DNA of 64,000 bases from Lutimonas saemankumensis (GTDB lineage: Bacteria > Bacteroidota > Bacteroidia > Flavobacteriales > Flavobacteriaceae), in the NCBI RefSeq assembly GCF_020171465.1, contig NZ_JAIUZR010000004.1, positions 248,001-312,000 on the forward strand, given 5' to 3'. Made by a program: the position numbers and the translations under genes. Below the pieces are notes generated by a model, which ran no database searches, had not been told where the DNA came from, and worked only from the letters and a program-made list of their open reading frames with translations. Each line of letters starts with the position of its first letter. Position 1 is the stretch's first letter. Below, in pieces: positions 19,595 to 29,541 of the stretch.

Positions 19595-19643
19595 TTGGCT
19601 GAAAATTATAGGGCTTATTTCTTTTAAAGCTAAATCTTTTGAG

Positions 19644-19651
19644 TATATTTG
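19644..19651 (+). promoter_or_regulatory. secDF -7 element
   Basis: TATATTTG fits the consensus exactly, 42 nt before the secDF ATG. No clear TTG is seen at the -33 position. Confidence 0.5.
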
Positions 19652-19693
19652 CCCGATTAAATCAAAAATAAGATTATTTAAATAGAATAAGGA

Positions 19694-22672
19694 ATGCAAA
19701 ACAAGGGACTTATTAGATTATTTGCTGTCATTTTGAGTGTGGTATGTTTGTACCAGTTGTCATTCACATGGTTTGCAAAAAATGTTGAGAAAGATGCTGT
19801 TATCTATGCAGAGTCAAAAGCAGAAAGCACTGATTCGGAAGGGTTGGTCAAAATGGAGAGAGAATACTTGGATTCGGTTGCAAATACCCCTGTTGTGAAT
19901 CTGGGTTTTGCTGAATTTACTTATAACGAGGTAAAAGAAAAAGAGATCAATCTGGGGCTTGACCTTAAAGGAGGAATCAATGCGATCCTAGAGGTTTCTG
20001 TAAAAGATATTCTTTTCGGTCTTTCCAATGAATCAAAAAATCCTGTTTTCAATGAGGCATTGAACAATGCTGCAAAGGCTCAGAAGAACAGTGATAAAGA
20101 TTATTTACAGTTGTTTTACGAAGAGTTCGATAAGGCAAGCCAGGGTTCTGTAAAGCTGAGTGATCCATCAATCTTTGGAAACAAATCCCTAAAAGATAAG
20201 ATCAACTTTAAAATGACCGACGATGAGGTGAAGCCGATCCTTCAGGAAGAGGTAAAAGGGTCCATCAACACTGCCTTTGAGGTTTTAAGAAGTCGTATTG
20301 ACCGTTTTGGAGTTACGCAACCAAATATTCAAAGAATAGGAGAATCGGGAAGAATCTTAATTGAACTGCCCGGGGCAAAAGATATTGATCGTGTCAGAAA
20401 ACTATTGCAAAGTACTGCTGAATTGCAGTTTTGGGAAGTATTTACCAATCAGGAACTTTCTCAGTTCTTCCTGTCTGCCAATACGAAACTGGCTGAAATC
20501 CTAAAAGTAGAAGAAGACGTTGAAGAAGCAAAGGATACTGCCCAAAGTGAAGAGGATGAAATAGATGACCTGCTTGGAGAGGTAAAGGATTCAGTAGATT
20601 TCGAAACTGCAAATCCACTATTTAGTAAACTTTTCCCACGTTTTCCACAGACTCAAAATGACATAAGCTCTGCAATTGCAACGGCCAGTGTAAAAGATAC
20701 GGCTGAGATCAATCAGTATCTGGCAATGAAAGAGATAAGAGCCTTGTTGCCTGCTGAACAGAAATACGCGAAGTTTGCCTGGGATGCTAAATCCAATAAT
20801 GACTTTATTAGTTTATATGCTTTAAAATCAAACAGAAACGACGAAGCTCCTATACAGGGAGATGTTATTTCTGATGCAAGTCAGGTTTTTGACCAGTTAG
20901 GTGCTAATCCTGAGGTGAGTATGACCATGAACAGTAAAGGGACCAAACAATGGGCCAAAATGACCACGGCCAACGTTGGAAAATTTGTTGCTGTTGTGCT
21001 TGATGATTATGTTTATTCAGCACCTCGTGTCAATGATGCAATCACCACAGGAAGAACTTCTATCATGGGCCAGTTCACGATTGATGAGGCCCAGGATCTT
21101 GCCAACGCCTTGAAATCTGGTAAACTTCCGGCAGCGGCGAGAATAATCCAATCTGATGTAGTTGGCCCGTCACTTGGTCAGGAAGCTATTGACAGCGGTA
21201 CCTACTCATTTATCATAGCTTTGATCATTGTTCTGATCTGGATGGTATTTTACTATGGAAAAGCAGGTATTTTCTCGGATATTGCGCTGGCTCTTAACAT
21301 ACTTTTCATATTCGGTGTCCTAACCTCGTTTGGTGCGGTTCTGACCTTACCGGGTATTGCTGGTATCGTTTTGACCATTGGTATGTCGGTTGATGCCAAC
21401 GTGCTTATTTACGAGAGAATCAAAGAAGAATTGAATAAGGGAAAAGGGCTCAAGGAATCCATAAATGATGGTTTCGGAGGAGCGTTATCATCAATTCTCG
21501 ATGCGAATATAACTACCTTGTTAACGGGTATCATATTATATGTATTTGGTACGGGGCCTGTAAAAGGATTCGCTACTACATTAATGATAGGTATAGTTAC
21601 TTCACTGTTCTCGGCAATATTCATAACAAGATTGCTGATTGAATGGTACGTAAACAACAAAGACAGAAAACTGACCTTCAATACAAATATTACAAAAAAC
21701 TGGTTTAAGGAAATTGATATTGACTTCCTTCAAAAAAGAAAGATGTCCTTTATCATTTCAGGTATCATCCTTATTATTGGCCTGGGATCATTGTTTACCA
21801 ACGGATTAAACTACGGGGTTGACTTCAAAGGAGGCCGAACTTATACAGTTCGTTTCGAGGATAATGTAAGTCCACCTGAAATTGCAAGCAGTTTAAAAGA
21901 TGCTTTTGAAAGTTCTCCTGAGGTGAAAACTTTTGGATCGGCAAATCAGTTGAAAATCACAACAAAATATAAAATAGATGACTACGGAGTAGAAGTTGAA
22001 GACGAAATTCAGCAGTTGCTTTATAATGGATTAGGTGCTTATTTCCCTGAAAGTTTGAGTTATGAGCAATTCAAACCCGGAGATAAAGAAGTTAATTTAG
22101 GGATCATGGAATTCTATATGGTTGGACCGACGATTGCCGATGACATCAAACAGGCAGCGTTCTGGGCGATCATTGGTTCCCTCATCGTTGTATTTATCTA
22201 TATCCTGATCAGGTTTAGAAAATGGCAGTTCAGCCTTGGAGCAGTTGCGGCGGTGTTCCATGATGTTTTAATTGTTCTTTCGATCTTTTCATTGTTCTAC
22301 AAAATCCTTCCGTTTGACATGGAGATCGGACAGTCTTTTATTGCTGCCATACTAACCGTGGTAGGTTACTCGCTTAATGATACTGTGGTTATTTTTGACC
22401 GTATCAGGGAATTTGACAACAAACATCCGATGTGGAAATATTCAAGAACCGTAAATACGGCCTTGAGCAGTACCCTGGGACGTACAGTTAATACGTCTTT
22501 AACGACGCTTATTGTTTTAATGGCCATCTTTATTTTTGGAGGTGACTCGATCAAAGGATTTATGTTTGCACTGATTGTCGGGGTCATCGTTGGTACTTAC
22601 TCGTCATTGTTCATTGCATCACCGATTATGTACGATACAACGGAAAAATTGAACAAGAAAAAGAAGAGCTAA
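19694..22672 (+). CDS. secDF: Protein translocase SecDF fusion
   Basis: A membrane protein of 992 residues that uses the proton gradient to assist Sec-dependent export. The SecD half has TM1 at about 8-26, LGLDLKGGINAILEV and a large periplasmic P1 domain with an acidic insert near residues 275-305 (VEEDVEEAKD). It continues with VVGPSLGQEAIDSGTYSF and GIVLTIGMSVDANVLIYERI. The SecF half (from about 680) has GLNYGVDFKGGRTYTVRF and AAILTVVGYSLNDTVVIFDRIRE. Fusion of SecD and SecF in one chain is usual in Bacteroidota. Confidence 0.97.
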   Translation: MQNKGLIRLFAVILSVVCLYQLSFTWFAKNVEKDAVIYAESKAESTDSEGLVKMEREYLDSVANTPVVNLGFAEFTYNEVKEKEINLGLDLKGGINAILEVSVKDILFGLSNESKNPVFNEALNNAAKAQKNSDKDYLQLFYEEFDKASQGSVKLSDPSIFGNKSLKDKINFKMTDDEVKPILQEEVKGSINTAFEVLRSRIDRFGVTQPNIQRIGESGRILIELPGAKDIDRVRKLLQSTAELQFWEVFTNQELSQFFLSANTKLAEILKVEEDVEEAKDTAQSEEDEIDDLLGEVKDSVDFETANPLFSKLFPRFPQTQNDISSAIATASVKDTAEINQYLAMKEIRALLPAEQKYAKFAWDAKSNNDFISLYALKSNRNDEAPIQGDVISDASQVFDQLGANPEVSMTMNSKGTKQWAKMTTANVGKFVAVVLDDYVYSAPRVNDAITTGRTSIMGQFTIDEAQDLANALKSGKLPAAARIIQSDVVGPSLGQEAIDSGTYSFIIALIIVLIWMVFYYGKAGIFSDIALALNILFIFGVLTSFGAVLTLPGIAGIVLTIGMSVDANVLIYERIKEELNKGKGLKESINDGFGGALSSILDANITTLLTGIILYVFGTGPVKGFATTLMIGIVTSLFSAIFITRLLIEWYVNNKDRKLTFNTNITKNWFKEIDIDFLQKRKMSFIISGIILIIGLGSLFTNGLNYGVDFKGGRTYTVRFEDNVSPPEIASSLKDAFESSPEVKTFGSANQLKITTKYKIDDYGVEVEDEIQQLLYNGLGAYFPESLSYEQFKPGDKEVNLGIMEFYMVGPTIADDIKQAAFWAIIGSLIVVFIYILIRFRKWQFSLGAVAAVFHDVLIVLSIFSLFYKILPFDMEIGQSFIAAILTVVGYSLNDTVVIFDRIREFDNKHPMWKYSRTVNTALSSTLGRTVNTSLTTLIVLMAIFIFGGDSIKGFMFALIVGVIVGTYSSLFIASPIMYDTTEKLNKKKKS

Positions 22673-22700
22673 GAACCCTGGTATCTTTGATAAATAATTT

Positions 22701-22737
22701 AAAAACCTTTTAGGAGATATTTCCTAAAAGGTTTTTA
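22701..22737 (+). terminator. secDF terminator
   Basis: AAAAACCTTTTAGGA pairs perfectly with TCCTAAAAGGTTTTT (15 bp), ending in a T run. Confidence 0.88.
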
Positions 22738-22746
22738 CTTTTTACC

Positions 22747-22754
22747 TATTTTTG
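22747..22754 (+). promoter_or_regulatory. hpt-adk-obg -7 element
   Basis: TATTTTTG matches TAnnTTTG, 60 nt before the hpt ATG and right after the secDF terminator. The -33 element is unclear. Confidence 0.45.
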
Positions 22755-22813
22755 CATTTTCTTTTAAGCATTGAAAGAAATAATAATATTCTGTAATTCT
22801 CAGCTTGTTAAAA

Positions 22814-23353
22814 ATGGACAGTATTCAAATTCACGATAAACATTTTGTTCCCTTCATAAGCAGTGAAAGAATTGATAAATACGTTGAGTTTCTTGCAAAT
22901 CAAATTACCGCTGACCTTGAAGATGGTGATGTTCCTATTTTCATAGGAATCCTAAACGGTTCTTTTATGTTTGCAGCTGATTTTTTAAAGAAATTTAAAG
23001 GAGACTGCCATATAACTTTTGTCAAAATGGCCTCTTATGAAGGAGTTAATTCAACAGGGAAGATCAAGCATCTCGTTGGAATAAATGAAGACCTGAAAGG
23101 TAAAACGGTAATTATTCTTGAGGATATTATTGACACCGGTAATACCCTGGCGGAGATCTATGAAATTTTTCGAGATAAACAGGTGAAGACGCTTAAAATA
23201 GCCACCTTGTTCTTTAAACCGGATGTATTTAGAAAGGAATTGCCTATTGACTACATCGGCAAGTCCATAGAAGATAAGTTCGTAGTTGGATACGGGCTCG
23301 ATTATGATGGCCTGGGAAGAAATCTTCCCGATATTTATCAGTTAAAAGTTTAA
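22814..23353 (+). CDS. hpt: Hypoxanthine phosphoribosyltransferase
   Basis: Salvages hypoxanthine (and guanine) to nucleotides using PRPP. The ATG at 22814 gives 179 residues; an in-frame TTG 9 bp upstream is less likely. The PRPP-binding motif VIILEDIIDTGNTL and the purine-contact region DKFVVGYGLDYDGLGRNLPDIY are intact. It is first in an operon with adk (27 bp gap) and obg, a usual flavobacterial arrangement. Confidence 0.95.
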   Translation: MDSIQIHDKHFVPFISSERIDKYVEFLANQITADLEDGDVPIFIGILNGSFMFAADFLKKFKGDCHITFVKMASYEGVNSTGKIKHLVGINEDLKGKTVIILEDIIDTGNTLAEIYEIFRDKQVKTLKIATLFFKPDVFRKELPIDYIGKSIEDKFVVGYGLDYDGLGRNLPDIYQLKV

Positions 23354-23380
23354 TCAGAAAAACTAAAATAAATTATTGAA

Positions 23381-23953
23381 ATGAAAAATATAGTATTGTT
23401 CGGACCTCCGGGTGCTGGAAAAGGTACTCAGGCTGAATTGTTAAAAAGTAAATACGATCTTGTACACATTTCAACGGGAGATGTCTTTAGGTTCAATATC
23501 AAAAACCAAACAGAACTGGGAATGCTGGCTAAATCGTATATGGATCAAGGAGACCTTGTTCCCGATGAGGTAACGATTGATATGTTAAAGGCAGAAGTAA
23601 ATAATAATCCGGAGGCCAAAGGGTTTATTTTTGATGGTTTCCCAAGAACGGAGTCCCAGGCAGCATCCCTGGATGCTTTTCTAAAGGAAAAAAATACTGG
23701 TATTGATGGAATGGTTGCCCTGGAAGTGCCAGAAGACCTCTTGGTTGAACGATTACTGAACAGAGGAAAAACAAGCGGCAGGTCAGATGATCAGGATGAA
23801 TCAAAGATCAGGAACCGGTTCAATGAATATGAATCTAAAACAGCGATTCTAAAGGACTACTACCAGAAACAAGATAAATACTACGGAGTTGACGGAGTGG
23901 GTTCTATAGATGAAATTACTTCAAAACTGGAGAAGGTAATCGATTCATTATAA
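23381..23953 (+). CDS. adk: Adenylate kinase
   Basis: Interconverts ATP, ADP and AMP. The 190-residue protein has P-loop GPPGAGKGTQAE at residues 7-18, AMP-site HISTGDVFR, FDGFPRTESQA, and a short LID (RGKTSGRSDDQDES) without zinc cysteines. That short LID is common in this phylum. It lies between hpt and obg in the same orientation. Confidence 0.96.
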   Translation: MKNIVLFGPPGAGKGTQAELLKSKYDLVHISTGDVFRFNIKNQTELGMLAKSYMDQGDLVPDEVTIDMLKAEVNNNPEAKGFIFDGFPRTESQAASLDAFLKEKNTGIDGMVALEVPEDLLVERLLNRGKTSGRSDDQDESKIRNRFNEYESKTAILKDYYQKQDKYYGVDGVGSIDEITSKLEKVIDSL

Positions 23954-24063
23954 AAATTGATTCATTTTTAAAATGATGATAATGAGGCTTTGCTCATGTA
24001 AAAAATCGGAGAAAGACCTTATTAATTTGCAAGAAAAACACTAATCCCCTTATTCCACCAAAA

Positions 24064-25077
24064 ATGACGGAAGGAAACTTTGTAGATTATATTAAGATAT
24101 TTGCGGCATCCGGCAAGGGTGGTAAGGGATCTGTGCATTTGCACAGAGAAAAGTATATTTCAAAAGGAGGTCCGGATGGTGGTGATGGCGGCCGTGGGGG
24201 ACATGTGATCCTCCGAGGGGACAAGAACATGTGGACCTTATTTCACCTTAAGTTCAAAAAACATTTTAAGGCCGAACATGGTGGTGCCGGAAGTAAAAAC
24301 AGAAGCACAGGAAAAGATGGAGAAGACATCTATGTCAATGTTCCTTTGGGTACAGTTGTCAGAGATGGTGAAACCCAGGAAATTCTTTTTGAGATCACTG
24401 AAGACCGGCAAGAAATTATTCTTTGTGAAGGAGGAAAAGGTGGCCGGGGGAACTGGCATTTCAAATCAGCCACGAATCAAACCCCAAGATATGCACAGCC
24501 TGGGCTCGAAGGAACTGAAGGCTGGTTCCAGCTTGAACTTAAGCTTTTAGCTGATGTGGGACTGGTAGGATTTCCAAATGCGGGAAAATCAACTTTGTTG
24601 TCTGTTATGACTTCAGCTAAGCCTAAAATAGCCGATTACGAATTTACAACCCTGAAACCAAACCTAGGGATCGTCGAGTACAGAGACTTCAAAAGTTTTG
24701 TAATGGCAGACATTCCCGGAATCATTGAAGGTGCCGCTGAGGGAAAAGGGTTAGGACATCGATTTTTAAGGCACATTGAACGAAATTCGAGCCTTCTGTT
24801 CCTGATACCTGCCGATAGCGACAATATTCAAAAGGAATATGATATTCTGCTCAATGAACTTCGTAAACATAACCCTGAGTTACTTGACAAAGACCGCCTA
24901 CTGGCAATTTCAAAATCCGATATGCTGGATGAAGAATTAAAATCTGAACTCGAGAAAGAAATCCCTAAGGATCTGCCACACATTTTTATATCTTCTTTGG
25001 AACAAACAGGAATAACGGAACTGAAAGATAAATTATGGGCCTTGTTAAACGAAAATACCCATCTTGATCCAAAATAA
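24064..25077 (+). CDS. obg: GTPase Obg/CgtA
   Basis: A ribosome-associated GTPase acting in 50S assembly and stress control. The N-terminal glycine-rich Obg fold (about 1-158) shows [27 protein letters not shown] and [12 protein letters not shown]. The G domain has G1 [11 protein letters not shown], the FTTLKPNLG switch, G3 [16 protein letters not shown] and NKxD-like SKSD. The C-terminal OCT extension of some homologues is absent, giving 337 residues. Last gene of the hpt-adk-obg group, 110 bp after adk. Confidence 0.96.
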   Translation: MTEGNFVDYIKIFAASGKGGKGSVHLHREKYISKGGPDGGDGGRGGHVILRGDKNMWTLFHLKFKKHFKAEHGGAGSKNRSTGKDGEDIYVNVPLGTVVRDGETQEILFEITEDRQEIILCEGGKGGRGNWHFKSATNQTPRYAQPGLEGTEGWFQLELKLLADVGLVGFPNAGKSTLLSVMTSAKPKIADYEFTTLKPNLGIVEYRDFKSFVMADIPGIIEGAAEGKGLGHRFLRHIERNSSLLFLIPADSDNIQKEYDILLNELRKHNPELLDKDRLLAISKSDMLDEELKSELEKEIPKDLPHIFISSLEQTGITELKDKLWALLNENTHLDPK

Positions 25078-25168
25078 AATCAGGACCTTAACTCTCAATT
25101 CTCCCTCTAAAGAACCTTAAGGAAAGAAAGAAAAAATCAGGGATCACTACACTCCCTTTATCTAAACT

Positions 25169-25309
25169 TTAATCTCTAACTTCAAACAATCCTGTCAGTA
25201 AGGTTTCTATATTATAGAAAATAAAGGCAACGATCACCAAAATAACAAGAAGGATAATGATTCTTTTGTAATTTGGCTTTTTTCGTTTGATAAACTTTGT
25301 TTCACTCAT
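25169..25309 (-). CDS. Small single-span membrane protein
   Basis: A 46-residue ORF beginning MSETKFIKRKKPNYKR, with a basic cytoplasmic head, one hydrophobic helix (IIILLVILVIVAFIFY) and a short NIETLLTGLFEVRD tail. Its ATG overlaps the 3' end of the glycosyltransferase gene by 8 nt (ATGAGTGA), which points to translational coupling. No family was recognised. The positive-inside topology and the coupling argue for a real gene. A role with the upstream lipid-linked sugar or phosphate enzymes is inference. Confidence 0.62.
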   Translation of the reverse strand: MSETKFIKRKKPNYKRIIILLVILVIVAFIFYNIETLLTGLFEVRD

Positions 25310-26843
25310 TGCTGAGGTCTTTAACTTGTTGCTCTAAGTTAGTGATTTTGTATCCTTCAAGCAAATAAAAATAACCAAACTCTGCCGTTATTCCACCGCG
25401 TATTATGGGAAATTCACTCAGTAAGGTATACTTCTTAAAAAAGGACGGCATTGTTATTTCCGGTGCCTTAAAATTCCTGCTGTGCGTAAAATAAATAGCA
25501 CTCTGCCCCTCAACAAGATCTGGCATGGATTGATTAATTAGAAAGTACTTGTGCATATCTTTCATCTCACCCAATACATAGACTGATTTCCCCAATGGAT
25601 TGGCCAGGTAATAAAATAAATGCGAACCCGGGTACCATTTATTAGAAACTACAGGAAGACCATTCAGCCTTTCATTCTTTTCTTCAAGAAATCGATAATG
25701 ATCATAAACCTGATCCCATCCATACATATCCAGCGTGGGGTCATTTTTACCCAACTTGGTATTTTCGTATTGCCCGGGTTCAGAGCCCTGCCCCCATCCT
25801 TTGTTTACAATCCCAATACCAGTCAGCATCAATGAAAAAATAATGATCATTGTAATGGTTATGCCCCTGTTTTTAGTACGGTCCGCTAAACGGGCTGCCG
25901 CAATGATCGCCAGAGACAAAAATGATACCCCTGACCAGTGAGGCAGTGTGTCCCTGAAGATGGAAAAAAATAGGGTTATACCAATCAGTGGGAGGCTAAT
26001 CAATAGTATCAGATTAAAATAATCAGATGATATAAATCTTTTTTTTCTGTACCCTACCAGGGCCAACAGAATCACTATATAATTATAGGGATTGTTATAG
26101 GCAATCTGTCCTACAATTTCTCTTAGAAAAGAGTCCGGATTAAAGGCAGGTTCAAATACCGTGACGCGTTCAGAGTGATAACTTACCCCGCTGAAACTGT
26201 TTAGGTAATTCCAGTATACTATAATAAAAACAATTAGAGCCGTAAAGCCAAGGTTGAGATATAACACAGGGTTTCTAAGCTGATCCCTTTTGTAAAATAA
26301 CCAATACATACCATAGCCAGCTATAAGAAAAGCGGCCTGGTATTTTGAATAAACACCCAGGGATGCCGCCAAAATTGAAAGGCTCAGATAAAGGTTCACA
26401 TGAAATTTATTTGTGGCCTTCTGATATTTTATAAAGAACAATAAAGACATCATCCAAAACAAAACCAGGGGACCATCAGGCATAATAAAAAGCCCTGCTA
26501 TAACGAAACCATAAATACTGGTGTTATAGAGTATAGCAGCCAAAAGTCCTGTTCTTTCATCCTTCACCTCTTTACCAATCAGAAACAACAACCAGGTACT
26601 CAAACTACCTGAAACGATAAACCCCAGACGCAAGGCGAGTTCCGAGTCAAAAAAGAGGTTAAGGGAAAAAATCTGTTCAAAAAAACCAACCATAGGGGGA
26701 TGGTCAAAATGACTCCAGTCCGGATACATGGCATATGTCCAGTAATACACCTCATCGTTACCCAATTGTATACTGCCTCCTGCAATAAGCCTTATCAGCG
26801 TAGAGACCGAAATGAGTAAAAAGAGTTTCTGTTTATTGCTCAT
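25302..26843 (-). CDS. GT39-family membrane glycosyltransferase (ArnT/PMT-like)
   Basis: An integral membrane glycosyltransferase of about 513 residues using a polyprenyl-phosphate sugar donor. The conserved catalytic loop is GNDEVYYWTYAMYPDWSHFDHPP near the N-terminus, followed by about ten hydrophobic segments. I chose the ATG at 26843, which overlaps the PAP2 gene end by 11 nt; a TTG 12 bp upstream is also open. It sits between a PAP2 phosphatase and a small membrane protein, suggesting lipid-linked envelope sugar metabolism. The acceptor is unknown. Confidence 0.83.
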   Translation of the reverse strand: MSNKQKLFLLISVSTLIRLIAGGSIQLGNDEVYYWTYAMYPDWSHFDHPPMVGFFEQIFSLNLFFDSELALRLGFIVSGSLSTWLLFLIGKEVKDERTGLLAAILYNTSIYGFVIAGLFIMPDGPLVLFWMMSLLFFIKYQKATNKFHVNLYLSLSILAASLGVYSKYQAAFLIAGYGMYWLFYKRDQLRNPVLYLNLGFTALIVFIIVYWNYLNSFSGVSYHSERVTVFEPAFNPDSFLREIVGQIAYNNPYNYIVILLALVGYRKKRFISSDYFNLILLISLPLIGITLFFSIFRDTLPHWSGVSFLSLAIIAAARLADRTKNRGITITMIIIFSLMLTGIGIVNKGWGQGSEPGQYENTKLGKNDPTLDMYGWDQVYDHYRFLEEKNERLNGLPVVSNKWYPGSHLFYYLANPLGKSVYVLGEMKDMHKYFLINQSMPDLVEGQSAIYFTHSRNFKAPEITMPSFFKKYTLLSEFPIIRGGITAEFGYFYLLEGYKITNLEQQVKDLSNE

Positions 26844-27510
26844 TTGTCCTTGCAAATAGTTGAGTTATGTCTTTGTCCATCCACTGCCCTTTATTTAACA
26901 AGGACCAGTTATCAACAAGAGCACAACTTATCACCGCTATGGCGGTCCCGATGATGGCACCGGAAAGAACATCCCCCAAAAAATGCTGTGATAAATATAC
27001 TCTTGAATATCCCGCAAATATGGCCGCAAGAACAAAAACATATTTGAAATATTCCTTTTTTGTTACGAGTACCAGAATCATAAAAATAGCAAAAGCGGTA
27101 ATGGTATGACCTGATGGGAAAGTATTCCAGGAATGCATTTTAACACCTGCTACAAGATGCAATACCTCCTGGTTTTCAAAATACTTTGTCGGTCTTGGCA
27201 TTCCGTTAAAAATAATTTGCTTGGTTATAAAAACGAAAAGAAGTGTAAATAACGATGCAAAAAGCAGGTAAAGGGACCATCTTAGCCTGTAAAAAGCCAG
27301 GATTACTATGACTACGGCAAAAATAGCGCCATCACCCAAATGAGTGATATATTTAAAAAATTGATCTGCCCATTCCGAATGCCATTGATTCACCATTAAG
27401 TGCGAAGGCCCCTTTCCGTATTTGACGATCATAAACAACATCCAGGCCAAAAACGGAATCATTAAGAACCAAATACTTTTTTCTTTTAATAACTGTTTTA
27501 AATACTTCAA
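26833..27510 (-). CDS. PAP2-family membrane phosphatase
   Basis: A 225-residue lipid phosphatase-like protein with six hydrophobic segments. The three catalytic motifs are complete: KQIIFNGMPRP (KX6RP), PSGHT and SRVYLSQHFLGDV (SRX5HX3D). Such enzymes remove phosphate from undecaprenyl pyrophosphate, phosphatidate or lipid A. It is first in the operon with the GT39 enzyme, so recycling of a polyprenyl carrier is plausible but not shown. Confidence 0.88.
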   Translation of the reverse strand: MKYLKQLLKEKSIWFLMIPFLAWMLFMIVKYGKGPSHLMVNQWHSEWADQFFKYITHLGDGAIFAVVIVILAFYRLRWSLYLLFASLFTLLFVFITKQIIFNGMPRPTKYFENQEVLHLVAGVKMHSWNTFPSGHTITAFAIFMILVLVTKKEYFKYVFVLAAIFAGYSRVYLSQHFLGDVLSGAIIGTAIAVISCALVDNWSLLNKGQWMDKDITQLFARTNEQ

Positions 27511-27610
27511 TTTTTTAAATGTTTTATACAGACCTTATCCGGCAAAATAGATTAAAATTTACAAACTTCTTTTATCATGTAAATTAATTCAAACTTTTGG
27601 CTTTTTTCCT

Positions 27611-28282
27611 TCATTTCTGCGCTTTTATTCCTCTCAGCATTTCCCTTTTTCCAGGAGGGCCCGGCAAACGCTCTACGGTAAACCCTACAGCCTGCATGGC
27701 TCTCCTTACACTTCCCTTTGCCGAATAGGTCACAAGAACCCCGTTTGCATCCAGGGCTTCATACATTTTCTTAAAAATTTCCTCTGTCCATAACTCCGGT
27801 TGAACCCTGGCTCCAAACGCATCAAAATAAATGAGATCAGAAACAGATTTCCCTGTAAAATCTGCAAACATTAACTCTTGTTTTAATAATTTGAACTTGC
27901 CATTTAAATCAATCGGAATTTCCCAGGAGGAAGCAATGAGTTTTTTATAGTCATCCTTAAAGTTTTCGGCACCGAGCTGATCGAGATGATTCAACTCCCA
28001 AATGAGCTCTGGCTCAAGCGGAAAACCTTCCAATCCCAAATAATCTATCGTCAAATTTCTCTTCTTTGCCTCAAGATAAGTAATCATACAATTTAAACCG
28101 GTGCCAAATCCCATTTCAAGGATCCTTACCTTGCTATGATCCGGAAACAAATCCAATCCATGTTTGATAAAAACATGATAAGCTTCTTGAATGGCACCGT
28201 GCCTGGAATGATAATTTTCATCCCATTCAGGTAAATAAACACTGTAGGAGCCGTCAGAAGTTTTAATGATCTTTCTTTCCAT
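27611..28282 (-). CDS. mnmD: tRNA 5-methylaminomethyl-2-thiouridine methyltransferase
   Basis: A SAM-dependent methyltransferase resembling the MnmC methylase half, acting at the tRNA wobble uridine. From the ATG at 28282 it has 223 residues and begins MERKIIKTSDGSYSVYLPEW, like stand-alone MnmD. SAM motif EMGFGTGLN lies near residue 55, and DLIYFDAFGARVQPELWTEE follows. The C-terminus has RRAMQAVGFTVERLPGPPGKREM, typical of the family. The oxidase half of MnmC is missing, as expected for MnmD. Confidence 0.88.
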   Translation of the reverse strand: MERKIIKTSDGSYSVYLPEWDENYHSRHGAIQEAYHVFIKHGLDLFPDHSKVRILEMGFGTGLNCMITYLEAKKRNLTIDYLGLEGFPLEPELIWELNHLDQLGAENFKDDYKKLIASSWEIPIDLNGKFKLLKQELMFADFTGKSVSDLIYFDAFGARVQPELWTEEIFKKMYEALDANGVLVTYSAKGSVRRAMQAVGFTVERLPGPPGKREMLRGIKAQK

Positions 28283-28433
28283 ATTGCTAAATCGGGACAA
28301 AGGTAAAGAATTAAAATGCTTTACATAATTATGAAAAATTATTTCTCAGAACCTTGGGTGCCTCTTGATAAAAACCTCATTGGGGCCTCTTATTTAAGGG
28401 ATAATAATTACTTTTGTTTAAAATATCAGAACT

Positions 28434-29504
28434 ATGAGTTTAGAAGTAAGTCAAAAGATTACGATTGAAAAAACAAAGAATTCTAAAATTGAACAGGTCG
28501 ATTTTAATAATCTTCCTTTTGGTCAGGTTTATACCGATCATATGCTGATTTGTGAGTACGAGAATGGAAAATGGGAACTGCCCAAAATTGTTCCTTATCA
28601 AAATCTGCATCTTGATCCTTCTGCCAAAATTTTTCATTACGGACAGTCGGTATTTGAAGGTATGAAAGCTTACAAAGATGAAAATAATGATGTCTTTCTT
28701 TTCAGGCCAATCGAGAATCAAAAGAGAATGAATATTTCGGCAAAGAGACTGGCTATGCCTGAACTGCCCGAGTCCTATTTTATGGAAGGCCTTGAAGCGC
28801 TGTTGTTATTGGACAAGGACTGGATTCCCACTGCTCCGAACAGCTCACTATACATCAGGCCATTTATGTTTGCCTCGGGAAATGGCTTCCATGCCTCTCC
28901 TTCTGATAAATATACGTTTATCATTGCCTGCTCGCCTTCGGGCCCTTATTTTGGCGGTGAACTGAAAGTTCTGATAGAACAAAAATATTCCAGATCTGCC
29001 AACGGCGGAGTAGGATATGCAAAAGCAGGTGGTAACTATGCCGGTCAGTTTTACCCTACCAACCTGGCAATTGAAAAAGGATATCAACAGGTTATCTGGA
29101 CAGACGATACCTCACATGAATTTATCGAGGAGGCAGGAGCAATGAATATATTTATCCGAATTAATGATACCCTTGTGACCGCCCCGACAAGCGACCGGAT
29201 TTTAGACGGTATCACAAGAAAAAGTATTATCGATATAGCCCGTGATCAGGGAATTTCAGTAGAAGTAAGAAGAATTTCCGTTAAAGAACTGGTGGAGGCT
29301 TCCAAAAATGGCAGCCTTAAGGAAATGTTCGGTGCCGGTACCGCTGCTGTGATTTCTCCCATTGATGGATTTGGCTTCGACGATAAAGACTATATTCTTC
29401 CTAAACTTGAAGAAACTTATGCTGCTAATCTAAAGAAGCAGATTACTGATATCCAATACAACAGATCGGAAGATAAGTTCGGCTGGAGACAGCTTGTAAA
29501 ATAA
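28434..29504 (+). CDS. ilvE: Branched-chain amino acid aminotransferase
   Basis: Transfers amino groups for Leu, Ile and Val using PLP. The 356-residue protein is a class IV aminotransferase of the long BCAT type. GQSVFEGMKAYKD, RPFMFASGNGFHASPSDKY and VGYAKAGGNYAG (PLP lysine) are visible, with HEFIEEAGAMNIF and GTAAVISPI. It has a -7-like TACTTTTG at 28409-28416 and a terminator at 29512-29541 that reaches into the convergent gene. Confidence 0.95.
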   Translation: MSLEVSQKITIEKTKNSKIEQVDFNNLPFGQVYTDHMLICEYENGKWELPKIVPYQNLHLDPSAKIFHYGQSVFEGMKAYKDENNDVFLFRPIENQKRMNISAKRLAMPELPESYFMEGLEALLLLDKDWIPTAPNSSLYIRPFMFASGNGFHASPSDKYTFIIACSPSGPYFGGELKVLIEQKYSRSANGGVGYAKAGGNYAGQFYPTNLAIEKGYQQVIWTDDTSHEFIEEAGAMNIFIRINDTLVTAPTSDRILDGITRKSIIDIARDQGISVEVRRISVKELVEASKNGSLKEMFGAGTAAVISPIDGFGFDDKDYILPKLEETYAANLKKQITDIQYNRSEDKFGWRQLVK

Positions 29505-29511
29505 AAGCGAT

Positions 29512-29541
29512 GAGGGCCTTACTCAACGTGAGGCCCTTTTT
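29512..29541 (+). terminator. ilvE terminator overlapping convergent coding end
   Basis: AGGGCCT and AGGCCCT form the stem, followed by TTTTTC. The 3' arm and T run are the last codons of the minus-strand gene 29519-29920. Confidence 0.75.

Noticed and set aside
28331-28471. ORF overlapping the ilvE start as a possible ilv leader peptide
   Set aside because: Few branched-chain codons are clustered, no terminator lies before ilvE, and the ORF overlaps the ilvE start.
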